Assembly (NCBI GenBank): GCA_036491035.1
Contig: DASXCU010000051.1
Span: 47,849-111,848 of the forward strand
Source of the DNA: Galbitalea sp036491035
GTDB lineage: Bacteria > Actinomycetota > Actinomycetes > Actinomycetales > Microbacteriaceae
Length of the DNA stretch: 64,000 nt
Direction of reading: 5' to 3'
This document shows, piece by piece, positions 10,240 to 19,457 of this stretch (the first letter of the stretch is position 1; each line of letters starts with the position of its first letter). The notes below the pieces were generated by a model. That model worked only from the letters and a program-made list of their open reading frames with translations, was not told the origin of the DNA and did no database searches. The position numbers were made by a program, and so were the translations under genes.

Positions 10240-11234
10240 ACCGCGTCGCGCGTCGGATTCTCGGCCTCGCCACCGCGCTGGTCGTGGCGATCGCGCTCGC
10301 CGGGTGCTCCGCCGCGAATCCCCGGTTGACGGTCAGCGGCGACCTCGCCGCGCACGATCCCGACCTCGTCGTCGGCGAGAACGGCTCGCCCTGGTACGTC
10401 TACTCCACGGGCGATGAATCCATCGCGGACGGGAACATTGAGATCCGATCATCCGCCGACGGTTCCGACTGGAAGCTCATCGGAACGGTCTGGAAGACGA
10501 AGCCCGCGTGGATTACGAAGACGATCCCGGGCGTGAGCAATCTGTGGGCGCCGGAGCTCTTCCACCACGGCAACACGTGGCACCTCTACTACGCCGCATC
10601 GACGTTCGGCTCGAACAGGTCGGTCATCGCCCTCGCGACCAACACCACCCTTGACCCGCACGGCTCGTCATACAGATGGGTGGATCGCGGTCCCGTTCTC
10701 GCGTCGCATTCCACCGCCGACTTCAACGCGATCGACCCGACGATTATTGACGACTCGTCGGGTCAGGGGTGGATGGCGTTCGGTTCGTTCTGGGGCGGCA
10801 TCCAGCTCGTAAAAATCTCGTGGCCGTCGGGTAAGCCGGCGGGTACCGCGGCCCCGAAACAAATCGCGTACCGAGGTTCACCGCCGGATGCCATCGAGGG
10901 CGCGACGATCCTCCGCCATGACGGCTACTACTACCTGATCGTGTCCCTCGACTCCTGCTGCCAGGGCGCCGCGAGCACCTACAACATGGGGATGGGACGG
11001 TCAAAGAGCGTCGCCGGTCCATACGTCGATAAGACGGGCCGCCCGATGCTGGCCGATGGTCACAGCCGCCTCCTCTCGACGGTCGGACACGAGGTGGGCC
11101 CGGGCGGTGAGTCCTATTCGGACGGCTACCTGGCCTGGCATTTCTATGACGCGAACGTCGGCGGCGCGACGACCCTGGCGATACAGAAGCTCGGCTGGGC
11201 GAAGGATGGCTGGCCAACTCTGGCCAGAAACTGA
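10236..11234 (+). CDS. GH43 arabinan endo-1,5-alpha-L-arabinosidase, lipoprotein
   Basis: A 332-residue five-bladed beta-propeller enzyme. The N-terminus is a lipoprotein signal ending in the LAGC lipobox, so it should sit on the cell surface and cut arabinan chains into transportable oligosaccharides. The catalytic triad is visible: Asp in AHDPDLV (about residue 41), Asp in NAIDPTII, and Glu in AIEGATILRHDGYYYL (about residue 221). The WAPELFHHG segment is also typical. The GTG start overlaps the GH51 stop (GTGA). It completes a surface-cut, import, debranch pathway. Confidence 0.92.
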   Translation: MNRVARRILGLATALVVAIALAGCSAANPRLTVSGDLAAHDPDLVVGENGSPWYVYSTGDESIADGNIEIRSSADGSDWKLIGTVWKTKPAWITKTIPGVSNLWAPELFHHGNTWHLYYAASTFGSNRSVIALATNTTLDPHGSSYRWVDRGPVLASHSTADFNAIDPTIIDDSSGQGWMAFGSFWGGIQLVKISWPSGKPAGTAAPKQIAYRGSPPDAIEGATILRHDGYYYLIVSLDSCCQGAASTYNMGMGRSKSVAGPYVDKTGRPMLADGHSRLLSTVGHEVGPGGESYSDGYLAWHFYDANVGGATTLAIQKLGWAKDGWPTLARN

Positions 11235-11270
11235 GCGACCGCGTCGCGCTCCACACGCTAGCTTTGAGAC

Positions 11271-12542
11271 ATGAAAATTCTGTTGGTTGGCGCTGGGGGC
11301 GTCGGCGATGCCATTGCCAAAATTGCGGCTCGTCGGGACTTCTTTGAGTTGATCGTCGTGAGTGACTACGACAAGTCGCGCGCGGAGAGGACCATCGCGT
11401 GGATCGAGGCGAAGCACGGTTCGCAAAAGGGTCGATTTGTCGCGGCCCAGATCGATGCATCCGACCCCGACAACGTGGCTGCCGTCGCGAAGGAGCACGG
11501 CGCAACCCATGTCATGAACGCGGTCGAGCCGAAATTCGTGCCGACCATCTTCGCGGGCGCGCTCGCGGCGGGTGCCGACTACCTCGATATGGCCATGAGC
11601 CTGTCCGAGCCGAACCCGACCGACCCGCACACCGAGACCGGTATCAAGCTCGGTGATGACCAGTTCGAGCAGGCTCCCGACTGGGAGAAGGCGGGACGTC
11701 TCGCCCTCGTCGGGATGGGCGTCGAACCGGGCCTCAGCGACGTCTTCGCCCGATACGCAGCCGATCACCTGTTCAGCGAGATCGACGAGTTGGGCACGCG
11801 GGACGGTGCGAACCTCGTCGTTCGGGACGAGGCGGGCAACGAGATCTTCGCCCCTTCATTCAGCATCTGGACGACCATCGAGGAGTGTCTCAATCCGCCC
11901 GTGATCTGGGAGAAGGACCGCGGCTGGTATACTACCGCGCCCTTCAGCGAGCCGGAGGTGTTCAACTTCCCTGAGGGCATCGGCCCGGTCGAGTGCGTGA
12001 ACGTCGAGCACGAGGAGGTGCTGCTCATGCCGCGCTGGGTGAACGCAAAGTGGGTCACCTTCAAGTACGGGCTGGGTGACGAGTTCATCGGCATCCTGAA
12101 GACGCTCAACCAGCTCGGTCTCGACAAGACCGAGCCTCTTCGCGTTCGGTCGGCGAATGGTCCGGTTTTGGTCGCCCCGCGCGACGTCGTGGCGGCCGGT
12201 CTTCCCGACCCCGCGACGATCGGTCCGCGGATGACCGGCAAGACCTGCGCGGGACTGTGGGTGACCGGCACCGGAACCGACGGCAAGCCCCGCGAGGTGT
12301 ACCTCTACCACGTCAGTGACAACGAGTGGACGATGGCCGAGTACGAGAGCCAGTGCGTTGTCTTGCAGACCGCGCTGAACCCCGTCATCGCGCTCGAGCT
12401 GCTGTCGAAGGGAACCTGGAAGGGCACCGGTGTGCTCGGCCCGGAGGCGTTCGATGCGAAGCCGTTCCTCGACCTCATGCAGCAGTCCATCTCCGACGGC
12501 GGATACGGTCAGGCCTGGGGCATGGAAGACCGGCTGGCCTGA
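11271..12542 (+). CDS. Saccharopine dehydrogenase family protein
   Basis: A 423-residue oxidoreductase with an N-terminal Rossmann motif (MKILLVGAGGVGDAIAKIAARR) and the central MGVEPGLSDVFARYAAD segment seen in saccharopine dehydrogenase-like (Lys9-type) proteins. It probably reduces or oxidises a C-N or lysine-related substrate with NAD(P). The exact reaction cannot be told from sequence, and in bacteria such proteins often work in polyamine or lysine metabolism. It lies 36 nt after the GH43 gene but has no clear functional link to arabinan use, and may have its own promoter. Confidence 0.85.
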   Translation: MKILLVGAGGVGDAIAKIAARRDFFELIVVSDYDKSRAERTIAWIEAKHGSQKGRFVAAQIDASDPDNVAAVAKEHGATHVMNAVEPKFVPTIFAGALAAGADYLDMAMSLSEPNPTDPHTETGIKLGDDQFEQAPDWEKAGRLALVGMGVEPGLSDVFARYAADHLFSEIDELGTRDGANLVVRDEAGNEIFAPSFSIWTTIEECLNPPVIWEKDRGWYTTAPFSEPEVFNFPEGIGPVECVNVEHEEVLLMPRWVNAKWVTFKYGLGDEFIGILKTLNQLGLDKTEPLRVRSANGPVLVAPRDVVAAGLPDPATIGPRMTGKTCAGLWVTGTGTDGKPREVYLYHVSDNEWTMAEYESQCVVLQTALNPVIALELLSKGTWKGTGVLGPEAFDAKPFLDLMQQSISDGGYGQAWGMEDRLA

Positions 12543-12633
12543 TTTCCCAGCGCGTCGACGCCGCTGGTGACGGCGCGCCTCGTCGCGCCCTCGTTGGAAT
12601 CTGACGTTGCGGGGCCGAACACAACAAACTGAC

Positions 12634-12662
12634 TTGACAATCGAGATGTTACCGGTAATGTT
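12634..12662 (+). promoter_or_regulatory. Promoter of the alpha-xylosidase transporter operon
   Basis: A perfect -35 TTGACA lies at 12634-12639. A -10 about 16-17 bp downstream (TAATGT at 12656-12661) is only a partial match. The tandem TTACCGG palindromes overlap the -10 region, so repression by steric block is expected. The leader to the ATG at 12783 is about 110 nt. Confidence 0.55.
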
Positions 12663-12671
12663 ACCGGAAAC
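12648..12671. promoter_or_regulatory. Tandem LacI-type operators (TTACCGGTAA)
   Basis: The perfect 10-bp palindrome TTACCGGTAA (12649-12658) is followed 12 bp on by the near copy TTACCGGAAA (12661-12670). The CCGG-centred dyads fit a LacI-family regulator. The LacI gene at 18393, at the end of the same cluster, is the best candidate to bind them (inferred). Confidence 0.65.
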
Positions 12672-12782
12672 ATCGCCTATTCACGGATGCCGGGCACCCC
12701 CGCCGGACCCGAAATGGCAACGGCATCGGAGTGGCTGCCAGCCCTGCACGACGGCGTCACTCCTTATACAAGGAGGTAAAAG

Positions 12783-14105
12783 ATGCGTAAGAGGCATATC
12801 GCGCTCGGGGCCATTCTGGTTACCGGCGCCCTACTGCTCGCCGGTTGCTCGAGTGCCGGAACGAACAAATCCACTTCGGGGATCGACACGAATCCGAGCG
12901 GCAAGGGCAAGACACTCACACTCTGGGACTACGAGGGTGACACGAGCGCGATGGGCATCGCGTGGAAAGCCGCGATCCCGATCTTCGAAAAGGAGACCGG
13001 CGCCAAGGTCAAGTTCGAGGCCAAGAGTTTCGAGCAGATCCAGTCGACGGCGAGCCAGGTGCTCAATTCCAACTCGGCTCCTGACGTCATGGAATACAAC
13101 AAGGGCAACGCGACCGCCGGCCTGCTTTCGAGTGAGGGTCTTCTGACCAACATGAACGCCGCGTACAAGGCGTACGGGTGGCAGAAGGATCTCTCCTCGT
13201 CGCTTCAGACCACCGCCCGATACAACACCAAGGGCGTCATGGGTTCGGGGAACTTCTACGGCATCCCCAACTACGGCGAATTCGTCATGGTCTACTACAA
13301 CCAGGACTCCTTCAAGAAGTACGGCATCTCGGTGCCCACCACGTTCAGCCAGTTCGAGAGCGCGCTGGCAACCTTCAAGTCGCACGGCATCACGCCGCTG
13401 TCGGAATCGTCCGTCGAATATCCGCTTGGCCAGTTGTGGTACCAGCTCGCGCTGAGCCATGCGACGCGTCAGTGGGTCACGAACTACCAGACGTACACGG
13501 GCAAGGTGAACTTTCACGACGCCGACTTCACGTTCGCGGCAAACACGATCAAGGACTGGGTCGCCAAGGGCTACATCAGCAAGAACGCAAACGGCACGAA
13601 GGCGCAGGATGCGGGCGATGCGTTCCAGAACGGAACAAACCCGATCTTCTACTCGGGCAGCTGGTGGTACGGCACGTTCATCAGCGGCATCAAGACCTTC
13701 AAGTGGGGAACCTTCCTCTTCCCGGGATCGAACCTCGCGCCCGGGTCCTCGGGCAACCTCTGGGTCGTTCCCACTAAGGCCAAGAACAAGGACCTCGCGT
13801 ACAAGTTCATCGACATCACGATGAGCAAGAAGATCCAGAACCTGATGGGAAACAGCGGCGGTATCCCTGTCGCGGCCGACGCGTCAGCCATCACGGGTGC
13901 CAAGAACAAGGAGTTGATCGCCAACTTCAACACGCTCACCAAGCGTGATGGCCTGGCGTTCTACCCCGACTGGCCCACCTCGACCTTCTATGACCAGATC
14001 AACACTGCGCTGCAGAAGCTGGTTGACGGATCCGAGACGCCCACGCAGTTCCTGACCGAGCTCGGCGGCGAGTACGCCACCGGTGTGAAGCAGATCACGG
14101 GCTAG
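12783..14105 (+). CDS. ABC sugar-binding lipoprotein (CUT1)
   Basis: A 440-residue family 1 solute-binding protein. It begins with a signal peptide and an LLAGC lipobox (about residues 19-23), so it should be a surface lipoprotein. TLTLWDYEGDTSAMGIAWKA and PDVMEYNKGNATAGLLSSEG are typical of sugar-binding proteins. A strong AAGGAGG site lies just upstream of the ATG. It heads an operon with two permeases and a GH31 alpha-xylosidase, which suggests xyloglucan oligosaccharides or isoprimeverose as ligand. It is only distantly similar to the binding protein at 5340. Confidence 0.92.
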   Translation: MRKRHIALGAILVTGALLLAGCSSAGTNKSTSGIDTNPSGKGKTLTLWDYEGDTSAMGIAWKAAIPIFEKETGAKVKFEAKSFEQIQSTASQVLNSNSAPDVMEYNKGNATAGLLSSEGLLTNMNAAYKAYGWQKDLSSSLQTTARYNTKGVMGSGNFYGIPNYGEFVMVYYNQDSFKKYGISVPTTFSQFESALATFKSHGITPLSESSVEYPLGQLWYQLALSHATRQWVTNYQTYTGKVNFHDADFTFAANTIKDWVAKGYISKNANGTKAQDAGDAFQNGTNPIFYSGSWWYGTFISGIKTFKWGTFLFPGSNLAPGSSGNLWVVPTKAKNKDLAYKFIDITMSKKIQNLMGNSGGIPVAADASAITGAKNKELIANFNTLTKRDGLAFYPDWPTSTFYDQINTALQKLVDGSETPTQFLTELGGEYATGVKQITG

Positions 14106-14115
14106 GCAATCCACC

Positions 14116-14160
14116 CTCCGCGGGTCCGGTCGCCCACACGTGGCGGCCCGATCCGCGGAG
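14116..14160 (+). terminator. Intra-operon hairpin after second binding-protein gene
   Basis: CTCCGCGG at 14116-14123 pairs with CCGCGGAG at 14153-14160, and the stem continues inward with some mismatches towards a small loop near 14135-14141. There is no U-run. Its position matches that of the perfect hairpin in the first transporter operon, between binding protein and permeases, and suggests differential expression. Confidence 0.65.
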
Positions 14161-14195
14161 CACGTTCCATCGCACCGACCCTCGAAAGGCTTTCC

Positions 14196-15161
14196 ATGGC
14201 GACCACGCCGCTGATGACCTCGCGCCGCCGCGTCGTTCGTGCGCCCGAAGAAAGCCTGTTGCCGCACACCGGCAACCGCGGTTTCTGGCTCTACCTCATC
14301 CCCGGCCTGGTGCTCGTCACCTTCATCGTTGTTGTGCCGCTCGTCTGGAACATCTACCTGAGTTTCACCAGTTGGCGCGGCATCCTTCCGCCCGTGTGGA
14401 TCGGCTTCGCGAACTGGATCCAGCTGTTCGGCGACAGCGAGTTCTGGGAGTCATTCGCCAACAGCGTGGCCATGATCGTCGCCATGGTCATCGTGCCCAC
14501 GGTGCTTGGTCTCCTCGTCGCCGCGGTGCTGTTCGACCTCATCGGGAAGAAATTCGGTGGACGAGTCGCCAGCTTCCTGCGTGCGACGTACTACCTGCCC
14601 CAGCTGTTGCCGGTCGCCGTCGCGGCCGTTGTGATCGGCTGGATCCTGCGCCCCGAGAACGGTGCGCTCAATACGGTGCTCGGTGGGATCGGCTTGAAGT
14701 CGCTCGAGCATGACTGGCTGGGCGACCCGTCGACCGCACTGTTGAGCATCATGTTCGTGATGGTGTGGGTGCAGATCGGGTATCCGGTCGTGATCTTCAT
14801 GGCCGCCCTGCAACGAGTCGACCCTGAACTGTACGAAGCCGCCGAGCTGGATGGCGCCGGATGGTTCCAGCGTTTCCGCTCGATCACCATCAACATCATT
14901 CGTCCCGAGATCTTCGTTGTGACGCTGACCTGCACCATCGCGGCGCTCAAGGTGTTCGGTCCGGTATTTACGCTGACGCGGGGTGGGCCCGGGAATGCGA
15001 CGATCGTGCCCAGCTACTACTCGTACAACGAGTTTTTCAACGCGCAACAGGTGGGATACGGAGCCACCATTGCCACGGCGCTCACCGTCGTCATCGTCCT
15101 GCTGACCATCGGATTCATCAAGGCCCAGAACCGGGTCGAGCAGTCTGAGCGGAGCAACTGA
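14196..15161 (+). CDS. ABC sugar permease, MalF-like (CUT1)
   Basis: A 321-residue permease. After a short polar tail the first membrane segment is GFWLYLIPGLVLVTFIVVVP (about residues 29-48), and about five more follow. The EAA loop EAAELDGAGWFQRFRSITIN (about residues 211-230) is the ATPase docking site. The ATG follows a GAAAGG site. The stop TGA shares one base with the ATG of the second permease. As in the first importer operon, no ATPase gene is present. Confidence 0.92.
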   Translation: MATTPLMTSRRRVVRAPEESLLPHTGNRGFWLYLIPGLVLVTFIVVVPLVWNIYLSFTSWRGILPPVWIGFANWIQLFGDSEFWESFANSVAMIVAMVIVPTVLGLLVAAVLFDLIGKKFGGRVASFLRATYYLPQLLPVAVAAVVIGWILRPENGALNTVLGGIGLKSLEHDWLGDPSTALLSIMFVMVWVQIGYPVVIFMAALQRVDPELYEAAELDGAGWFQRFRSITINIIRPEIFVVTLTCTIAALKVFGPVFTLTRGGPGNATIVPSYYSYNEFFNAQQVGYGATIATALTVVIVLLTIGFIKAQNRVEQSERSN

Positions 15162-16057
15162 TGGCCATCTCGACCTCCGATCTCCGTCGCCCGCCCACGA
15201 CCGAGAGTCCACTCAAGTTCCGCGCGCGCAGAACGAAGCGCACTGTCGGCGACTGGGTCCTGCTGATCGTCGTCATCGCGGTCGGGTTCCTTATTGCCGT
15301 TCCGTTCCTGATCATCGCTATCAACTCGTTCAAGTCGCCGGCCGACTACGGAGCATCCGGACCCCTCTCGCTACCGAAGTCCCTTTATCTCGGCGGCATC
15401 GAGAATTTCTGGACCTACGTCAACTTCCCGCTCAAGCTGTGGAACAGCTTCTTCATCAGTGGAACCGTTGCCATCCTGGCCGTCCTGATTTCGGTGCTGA
15501 ATGCCTTCGCCATCGGCATCGGCAGGGTTCGCGGCCGCACCTGGATCATCGTCCTGTTCCTGCTGGCGAACACCGTGCCTCAGGAATCGATGCTCTATCC
15601 GCTTTATTACATGTTCAAGCAGATCGGGCTCTACGACTCCCAGTGGGCCGTGATCATCATCTTCACGGTCATCCAGAGCGCGTTCGGTACTTACCTGCTG
15701 TCCTCGGTCTACGGCACGTTTCCCAAGGAAATTCTCGAGGCGGCCTCGCTCGACGGTGCCGGGCGCTGGCAGATCCTCTGGCGCGTCATCGTGCCGATCA
15801 GCAGACCGACGCTCGCGGTGCTGCTCATCTTCTTCTTCATCTGGACGTGGAATGAATTCCTCATCCCACTGACGTTCCTGATCAGCAACGACAATCAAAC
15901 GGTGCCCGTCGCGATCAGCCTGCTTCAGGGCGACAAGATCATGGACGTCACCACCACCAGCGCATCGGCGCTGCTGGGCCTGATCCCGACGGTCGTCTTC
16001 TTCCTCATTTTCCAACGCACCCTCACCCGCGGTATTACCGCTGGCGCGGTCAAGTAA
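15161..16057 (+). CDS. ABC sugar permease, MalG-like (CUT1)
   Basis: A 298-residue permease with about six membrane segments, the EAA-type loop LEAASLDGAGRWQILWRVIV (about residues 190-210) and the C-terminal FQRTLTRGITAGAVK typical of MalG-type subunits. It is coupled to the preceding permease by a TGATG overlap and lies 16 nt before the GH31 gene. It should pair with the 14196 product to import the sugar bound by the 12783 lipoprotein. Confidence 0.92.
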   Translation: MAISTSDLRRPPTTESPLKFRARRTKRTVGDWVLLIVVIAVGFLIAVPFLIIAINSFKSPADYGASGPLSLPKSLYLGGIENFWTYVNFPLKLWNSFFISGTVAILAVLISVLNAFAIGIGRVRGRTWIIVLFLLANTVPQESMLYPLYYMFKQIGLYDSQWAVIIIFTVIQSAFGTYLLSSVYGTFPKEILEAASLDGAGRWQILWRVIVPISRPTLAVLLIFFFIWTWNEFLIPLTFLISNDNQTVPVAISLLQGDKIMDVTTTSASALLGLIPTVVFFLIFQRTLTRGITAGAVK

Positions 16058-16073
16058 CCAGGGGCTCCACACA

Positions 16074-18320
16074 ATGAAATTCACCGACGGATTCTGGCAG
16101 CTGAGGCCGGGCGTGACGGCGCTCTATGCCCAGGAGGCGTATGACGTGTGGGAGCAGGACGGCAAGCTCAGCGTGACGGCTCCGACGAGAGTCGTCGAGA
16201 AGCGCGGCGACACACTCAACCTGCCGACGCTGACCGTCACTCTTTGGTCGCCGCTGGCCGGGATCATCGGGGTGCGCATCGAACACTTCCAGGGTGGTGC
16301 CCATCACGCCGGGTTCGAGCTTGCAGGTTCGTCACTCGGCGAGGTGCTGCTCGGAACAGATGCCGACACGCTCACCTCGGGCGACCTGGTCGCGACCGTG
16401 CGGCACGGCGCGCCCTGGAACCTGACCTTTAGCTCGGGGGGTCGCGTCCTCACTTCCAGCGGGCACAAGTCGGCCGCCCACATGACAACCGGGGACGGCT
16501 GCTTCGTTCACGAGCAGCTGTCACTGGGGGTGGGGGAACTGGTCTACGGCCTCGGGGAACGCTTCGGACCGCTCGTCAAAAACGGTCAGACCGTGGACAT
16601 TTGGAACGCGGACGGAGGAACATCCAGCGAGCAGGCCTACAAGAACATCCCCTTCTACCTCACGAACCGTGGATACGGAGTCTTCGTCAACCATCCCGGA
16701 CACGTCTCATTCGAGGTGGGCTCCGAATCGGTCGAGCGCGTGCAGTTCTCTGTACCCGGGGAGTCGCTGGAGTACTTCGTCATCGCGGGTGACACCCCCA
16801 AGCAGATCCTCGAGCGGTACACCGCGCTGACGGGGCGTCCGGCAACCGTTCCCGCATGGTCTTACGGCTTGTGGCTCTCCACGAGCTTTACGACCAGCTA
16901 CGACGAAGCGACCGTCACCAGCTTTATCGACGGGATGGCCGAGCGAGATCTGCCGCTGAGCGTCTTTCACTTCGACTGCTTCTGGATGCGCGAATTCAAC
17001 TGGTCGGACTTCGCCTGGGATCCGCGAACCTTTCCCGATCCCGTCGGCATGCTGAAGCGACTCCACGACAGGAAGCTCCACGTGTGCGTCTGGATCAATC
17101 CGTACATCGCGCAGCGCTCGCCCCTGTTCGCCGAGGCCAAAGGTCTTGGCTATCTCGTGAAACGCACTAACGGTGACGTGTGGCAGTGGGACCTGTGGCA
17201 GGCGGGCATGGCACTGGTCGATTTCACGAACCCTGACGCCACCAGGTGGTACCAGGACAAACTGCGGGTGCTGCTCGATCAGGGTGTGGACTCCTTCAAA
17301 ACGGACTTCGGGGAGCGCATCCCGCTCGACGTCGAGTACTTCGACGGCTCAGATCCTGCTCGCATGCACAACTACTATCCACTGCTCTACAACCGTGCAG
17401 TGTTCGATCTGCTGGAGGAGGTGCGCGGCGAGGGGGACGCCGTGCTGTTTGCTCGCTCGGCAACCGCCGGCGGCCAGAGCCTTCCCGTCCACTGGGGCGG
17501 CGACTCGACGTCAACGTTCGAATCGATGGCGGAGACACTACGGGGCGGCCTCTCCTTGGCAATGAGCGGCTTCGGATTCTGGAGTCACGATATTGGCGGG
17601 TTCGAGGGAACGCCGGACTCGGGGGTATTCAAACGCTGGACCGCCTTCGGGCTGCTCTCGAGCCATTCGCGCCTCCACGGAAACGACTCCTACCGCGTCC
17701 CATGGAACTTCGACGACGAGGCGGTGGAGGTCACTCGAAAGTTCACCAAGCTGAAGCTGCGACTGATGCCCTACCTCTACGCTGCCGGCCAGGTGGCGAC
17801 CTCGTCAGGCACTCCCGTGCTTCGTCCGATGCAGCTCGAGTTTCCGGATGACCCGTCGACCGGCTACCTCGATCGCCAATACCTACTGGGACCCGACCTG
17901 CTGGTCGCCCCCGTGTTCTCGGCTGACGGCTCCGTCGAGTTCTATCTGCCGTCGGGAACCTGGACGAGTTACCTCACGGGCGAGGTCAAGATCGGACCCG
18001 GCTGGTTCAGGGAACAACACGGCTACGAGAGCCTGCCGCTGTATGTGCGCGAAGGCGCCGTGCTCCCCGTCGGAGCGATCGACAGCCGCCCCGATTACGA
18101 CTACCTGCACGGTCTCACGCTCGAGCTGTATCCAACCGACTCCGCGGAGCGCCGCTCCGTCACGGTCACGCCGCCAGCGGGAGACTCGGCTGAATTCGTG
18201 GTCGAGCGCACGGCGGAAGGGTGGCGGGTCACGTCCGACTCCCGCGCGCCGTGGTCGGCGCGGGTTGCCGGTGGCGAGACTGTCGCGGCGGTTGGCGGCG
18301 CGGTCGAGCTACGATCCTGA
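16074..18320 (+). CDS. GH31 alpha-xylosidase (YicI-type)
   Basis: A 748-residue family 31 enzyme close to the length of E. coli YicI. The N-terminal beta-sandwich is followed by the TIM barrel, with catalytic nucleophile Asp in FKTDFGERIP (about residue 411) and acid/base Asp in HWGGDST (about residue 477). WSYGLWLSTSFTTSYDE marks the barrel entrance. The KTDFGE and HWGGD motifs favour alpha-xylosidase over alpha-glucosidase. No signal peptide is seen, so it should remove xylose from imported isoprimeverose or xyloglucan oligosaccharides in the cytoplasm. It is the fourth gene of the operon. Confidence 0.92.
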   Translation: MKFTDGFWQLRPGVTALYAQEAYDVWEQDGKLSVTAPTRVVEKRGDTLNLPTLTVTLWSPLAGIIGVRIEHFQGGAHHAGFELAGSSLGEVLLGTDADTLTSGDLVATVRHGAPWNLTFSSGGRVLTSSGHKSAAHMTTGDGCFVHEQLSLGVGELVYGLGERFGPLVKNGQTVDIWNADGGTSSEQAYKNIPFYLTNRGYGVFVNHPGHVSFEVGSESVERVQFSVPGESLEYFVIAGDTPKQILERYTALTGRPATVPAWSYGLWLSTSFTTSYDEATVTSFIDGMAERDLPLSVFHFDCFWMREFNWSDFAWDPRTFPDPVGMLKRLHDRKLHVCVWINPYIAQRSPLFAEAKGLGYLVKRTNGDVWQWDLWQAGMALVDFTNPDATRWYQDKLRVLLDQGVDSFKTDFGERIPLDVEYFDGSDPARMHNYYPLLYNRAVFDLLEEVRGEGDAVLFARSATAGGQSLPVHWGGDSTSTFESMAETLRGGLSLAMSGFGFWSHDIGGFEGTPDSGVFKRWTAFGLLSSHSRLHGNDSYRVPWNFDDEAVEVTRKFTKLKLRLMPYLYAAGQVATSSGTPVLRPMQLEFPDDPSTGYLDRQYLLGPDLLVAPVFSADGSVEFYLPSGTWTSYLTGEVKIGPGWFREQHGYESLPLYVREGAVLPVGAIDSRPDYDYLHGLTLELYPTDSAERRSVTVTPPAGDSAEFVVERTAEGWRVTSDSRAPWSARVAGGETVAAVGGAVELRS

Positions 18321-18392
18321 TCGGCCCTATTCTTAGCTCACGCGGGCTGGGAAGCGCCGCCACCATGCGAGTTCGTCGAAGGGAGCCATCAC

Positions 18393-19433
18393 GTGACTCT
18401 CCCGCACGAGGCCGCCGAAAGGGCGTCTGAGCGAGCGACCATCTACGACGTCGCGAGACTCGCGGGTGTGTCGCACCAGACCGTCTCGCGACTACTTCAG
18501 GGCTATGACGGAATCCGGCCGGCCACGCGCGAGCGGGTCGAGAGCGCCCTCAAGGAGCTCGATTACCGACCGAACCTCGCGGCACGAGCCCTGGCCACGA
18601 GCCGGTCGCACCGCATCGGTGCCCTCGTTTACGAGCTACTCGAGGTGGGACCCAGTAAGACCATCAAGGGCGCCAGCGACGCTGCGCGCTACGCGGGCTA
18701 CGTCCTGGACATCGTCACTCTCGACCCATCCGATGAGGTCGCAGTCGATGCGGCGCTCGCGGTGATGCGCCAGCAGGATCTCGCCGGGATCCTGGCGTTC
18801 GCGCCCATGGACCTGCTCACCGAGCGCATCCAGCGTGCCGATTTTGCTGTGCCGCTGCTGCTCGAGACAGACATGGATGAGGGCGCCGCGGCCACGCACA
18901 CCAGCCTCAGCGACGCCGGAATGGATCAGGTCGTCGACTACCTCGTCTCGATCGGCCACCGCGACTTCTTTCACGTCTCCGGACCGCTCGAGTGGTGGGC
19001 TTCACGGAATCGTGCCGCAGCGTACGAGGCTGCGCTTACCCGCCACGGGTTGACCTCCCGGGGTTCTCTCGCCGGCAACTGGTCTTCGGCCTCCGGCTAT
19101 CGCACCGGACTGGAGATTCCGCTCGACAAGGGCGTCACTGCGCTGATCGCCGCGAACGACCAGATGGCGCTCGGCCTGGTGCGTGCCCTCTCGGAGCGTG
19201 GAGTCTCCGTTCCACGTGACATGAGCATCACCGGCTTCGACGACATTCCGGAGTCCGAATATTTTCTGCCCCCGCTGTCGACCGTGCGAGTCGACTACGA
19301 ACGGCAGGGTCGCAACCTGATGAACCGCTTCCTGACCCTCATCGACGCGAATCACGCGGCGGCCGCGGACGAGCCGCAACGCGAACCGGAGTTGATCGTC
19401 CGGGCATCGACGGCACCACCGTCGAAACACTGA
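18393..19433 (+). CDS. LacI family regulator, likely of the alpha-xylosidase operon
   Basis: A 346-residue LacI protein starting at GTG 18393. The helix-turn-helix is IYDVARLAGVSHQTVSRLLQ (about residues 16-35) and is followed by LDYRPNLAARALATSRS. The sensor domain has ALIAANDQMALGLVRALSERG and SITGFDDIPESEYFLPPLST. It lies 72 nt behind the GH31 gene on the same strand and is the obvious candidate for the TTACCGG operators at 12648-12671. No matching site is seen directly in front of this gene. Confidence 0.9.
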   Translation: MTLPHEAAERASERATIYDVARLAGVSHQTVSRLLQGYDGIRPATRERVESALKELDYRPNLAARALATSRSHRIGALVYELLEVGPSKTIKGASDAARYAGYVLDIVTLDPSDEVAVDAALAVMRQQDLAGILAFAPMDLLTERIQRADFAVPLLLETDMDEGAAATHTSLSDAGMDQVVDYLVSIGHRDFFHVSGPLEWWASRNRAAAYEAALTRHGLTSRGSLAGNWSSASGYRTGLEIPLDKGVTALIAANDQMALGLVRALSERGVSVPRDMSITGFDDIPESEYFLPPLSTVRVDYERQGRNLMNRFLTLIDANHAAAADEPQREPELIVRASTAPPSKH

Positions 19434-19457
19434 CGCCGGTTGTGCCAGTCTGAAGAG

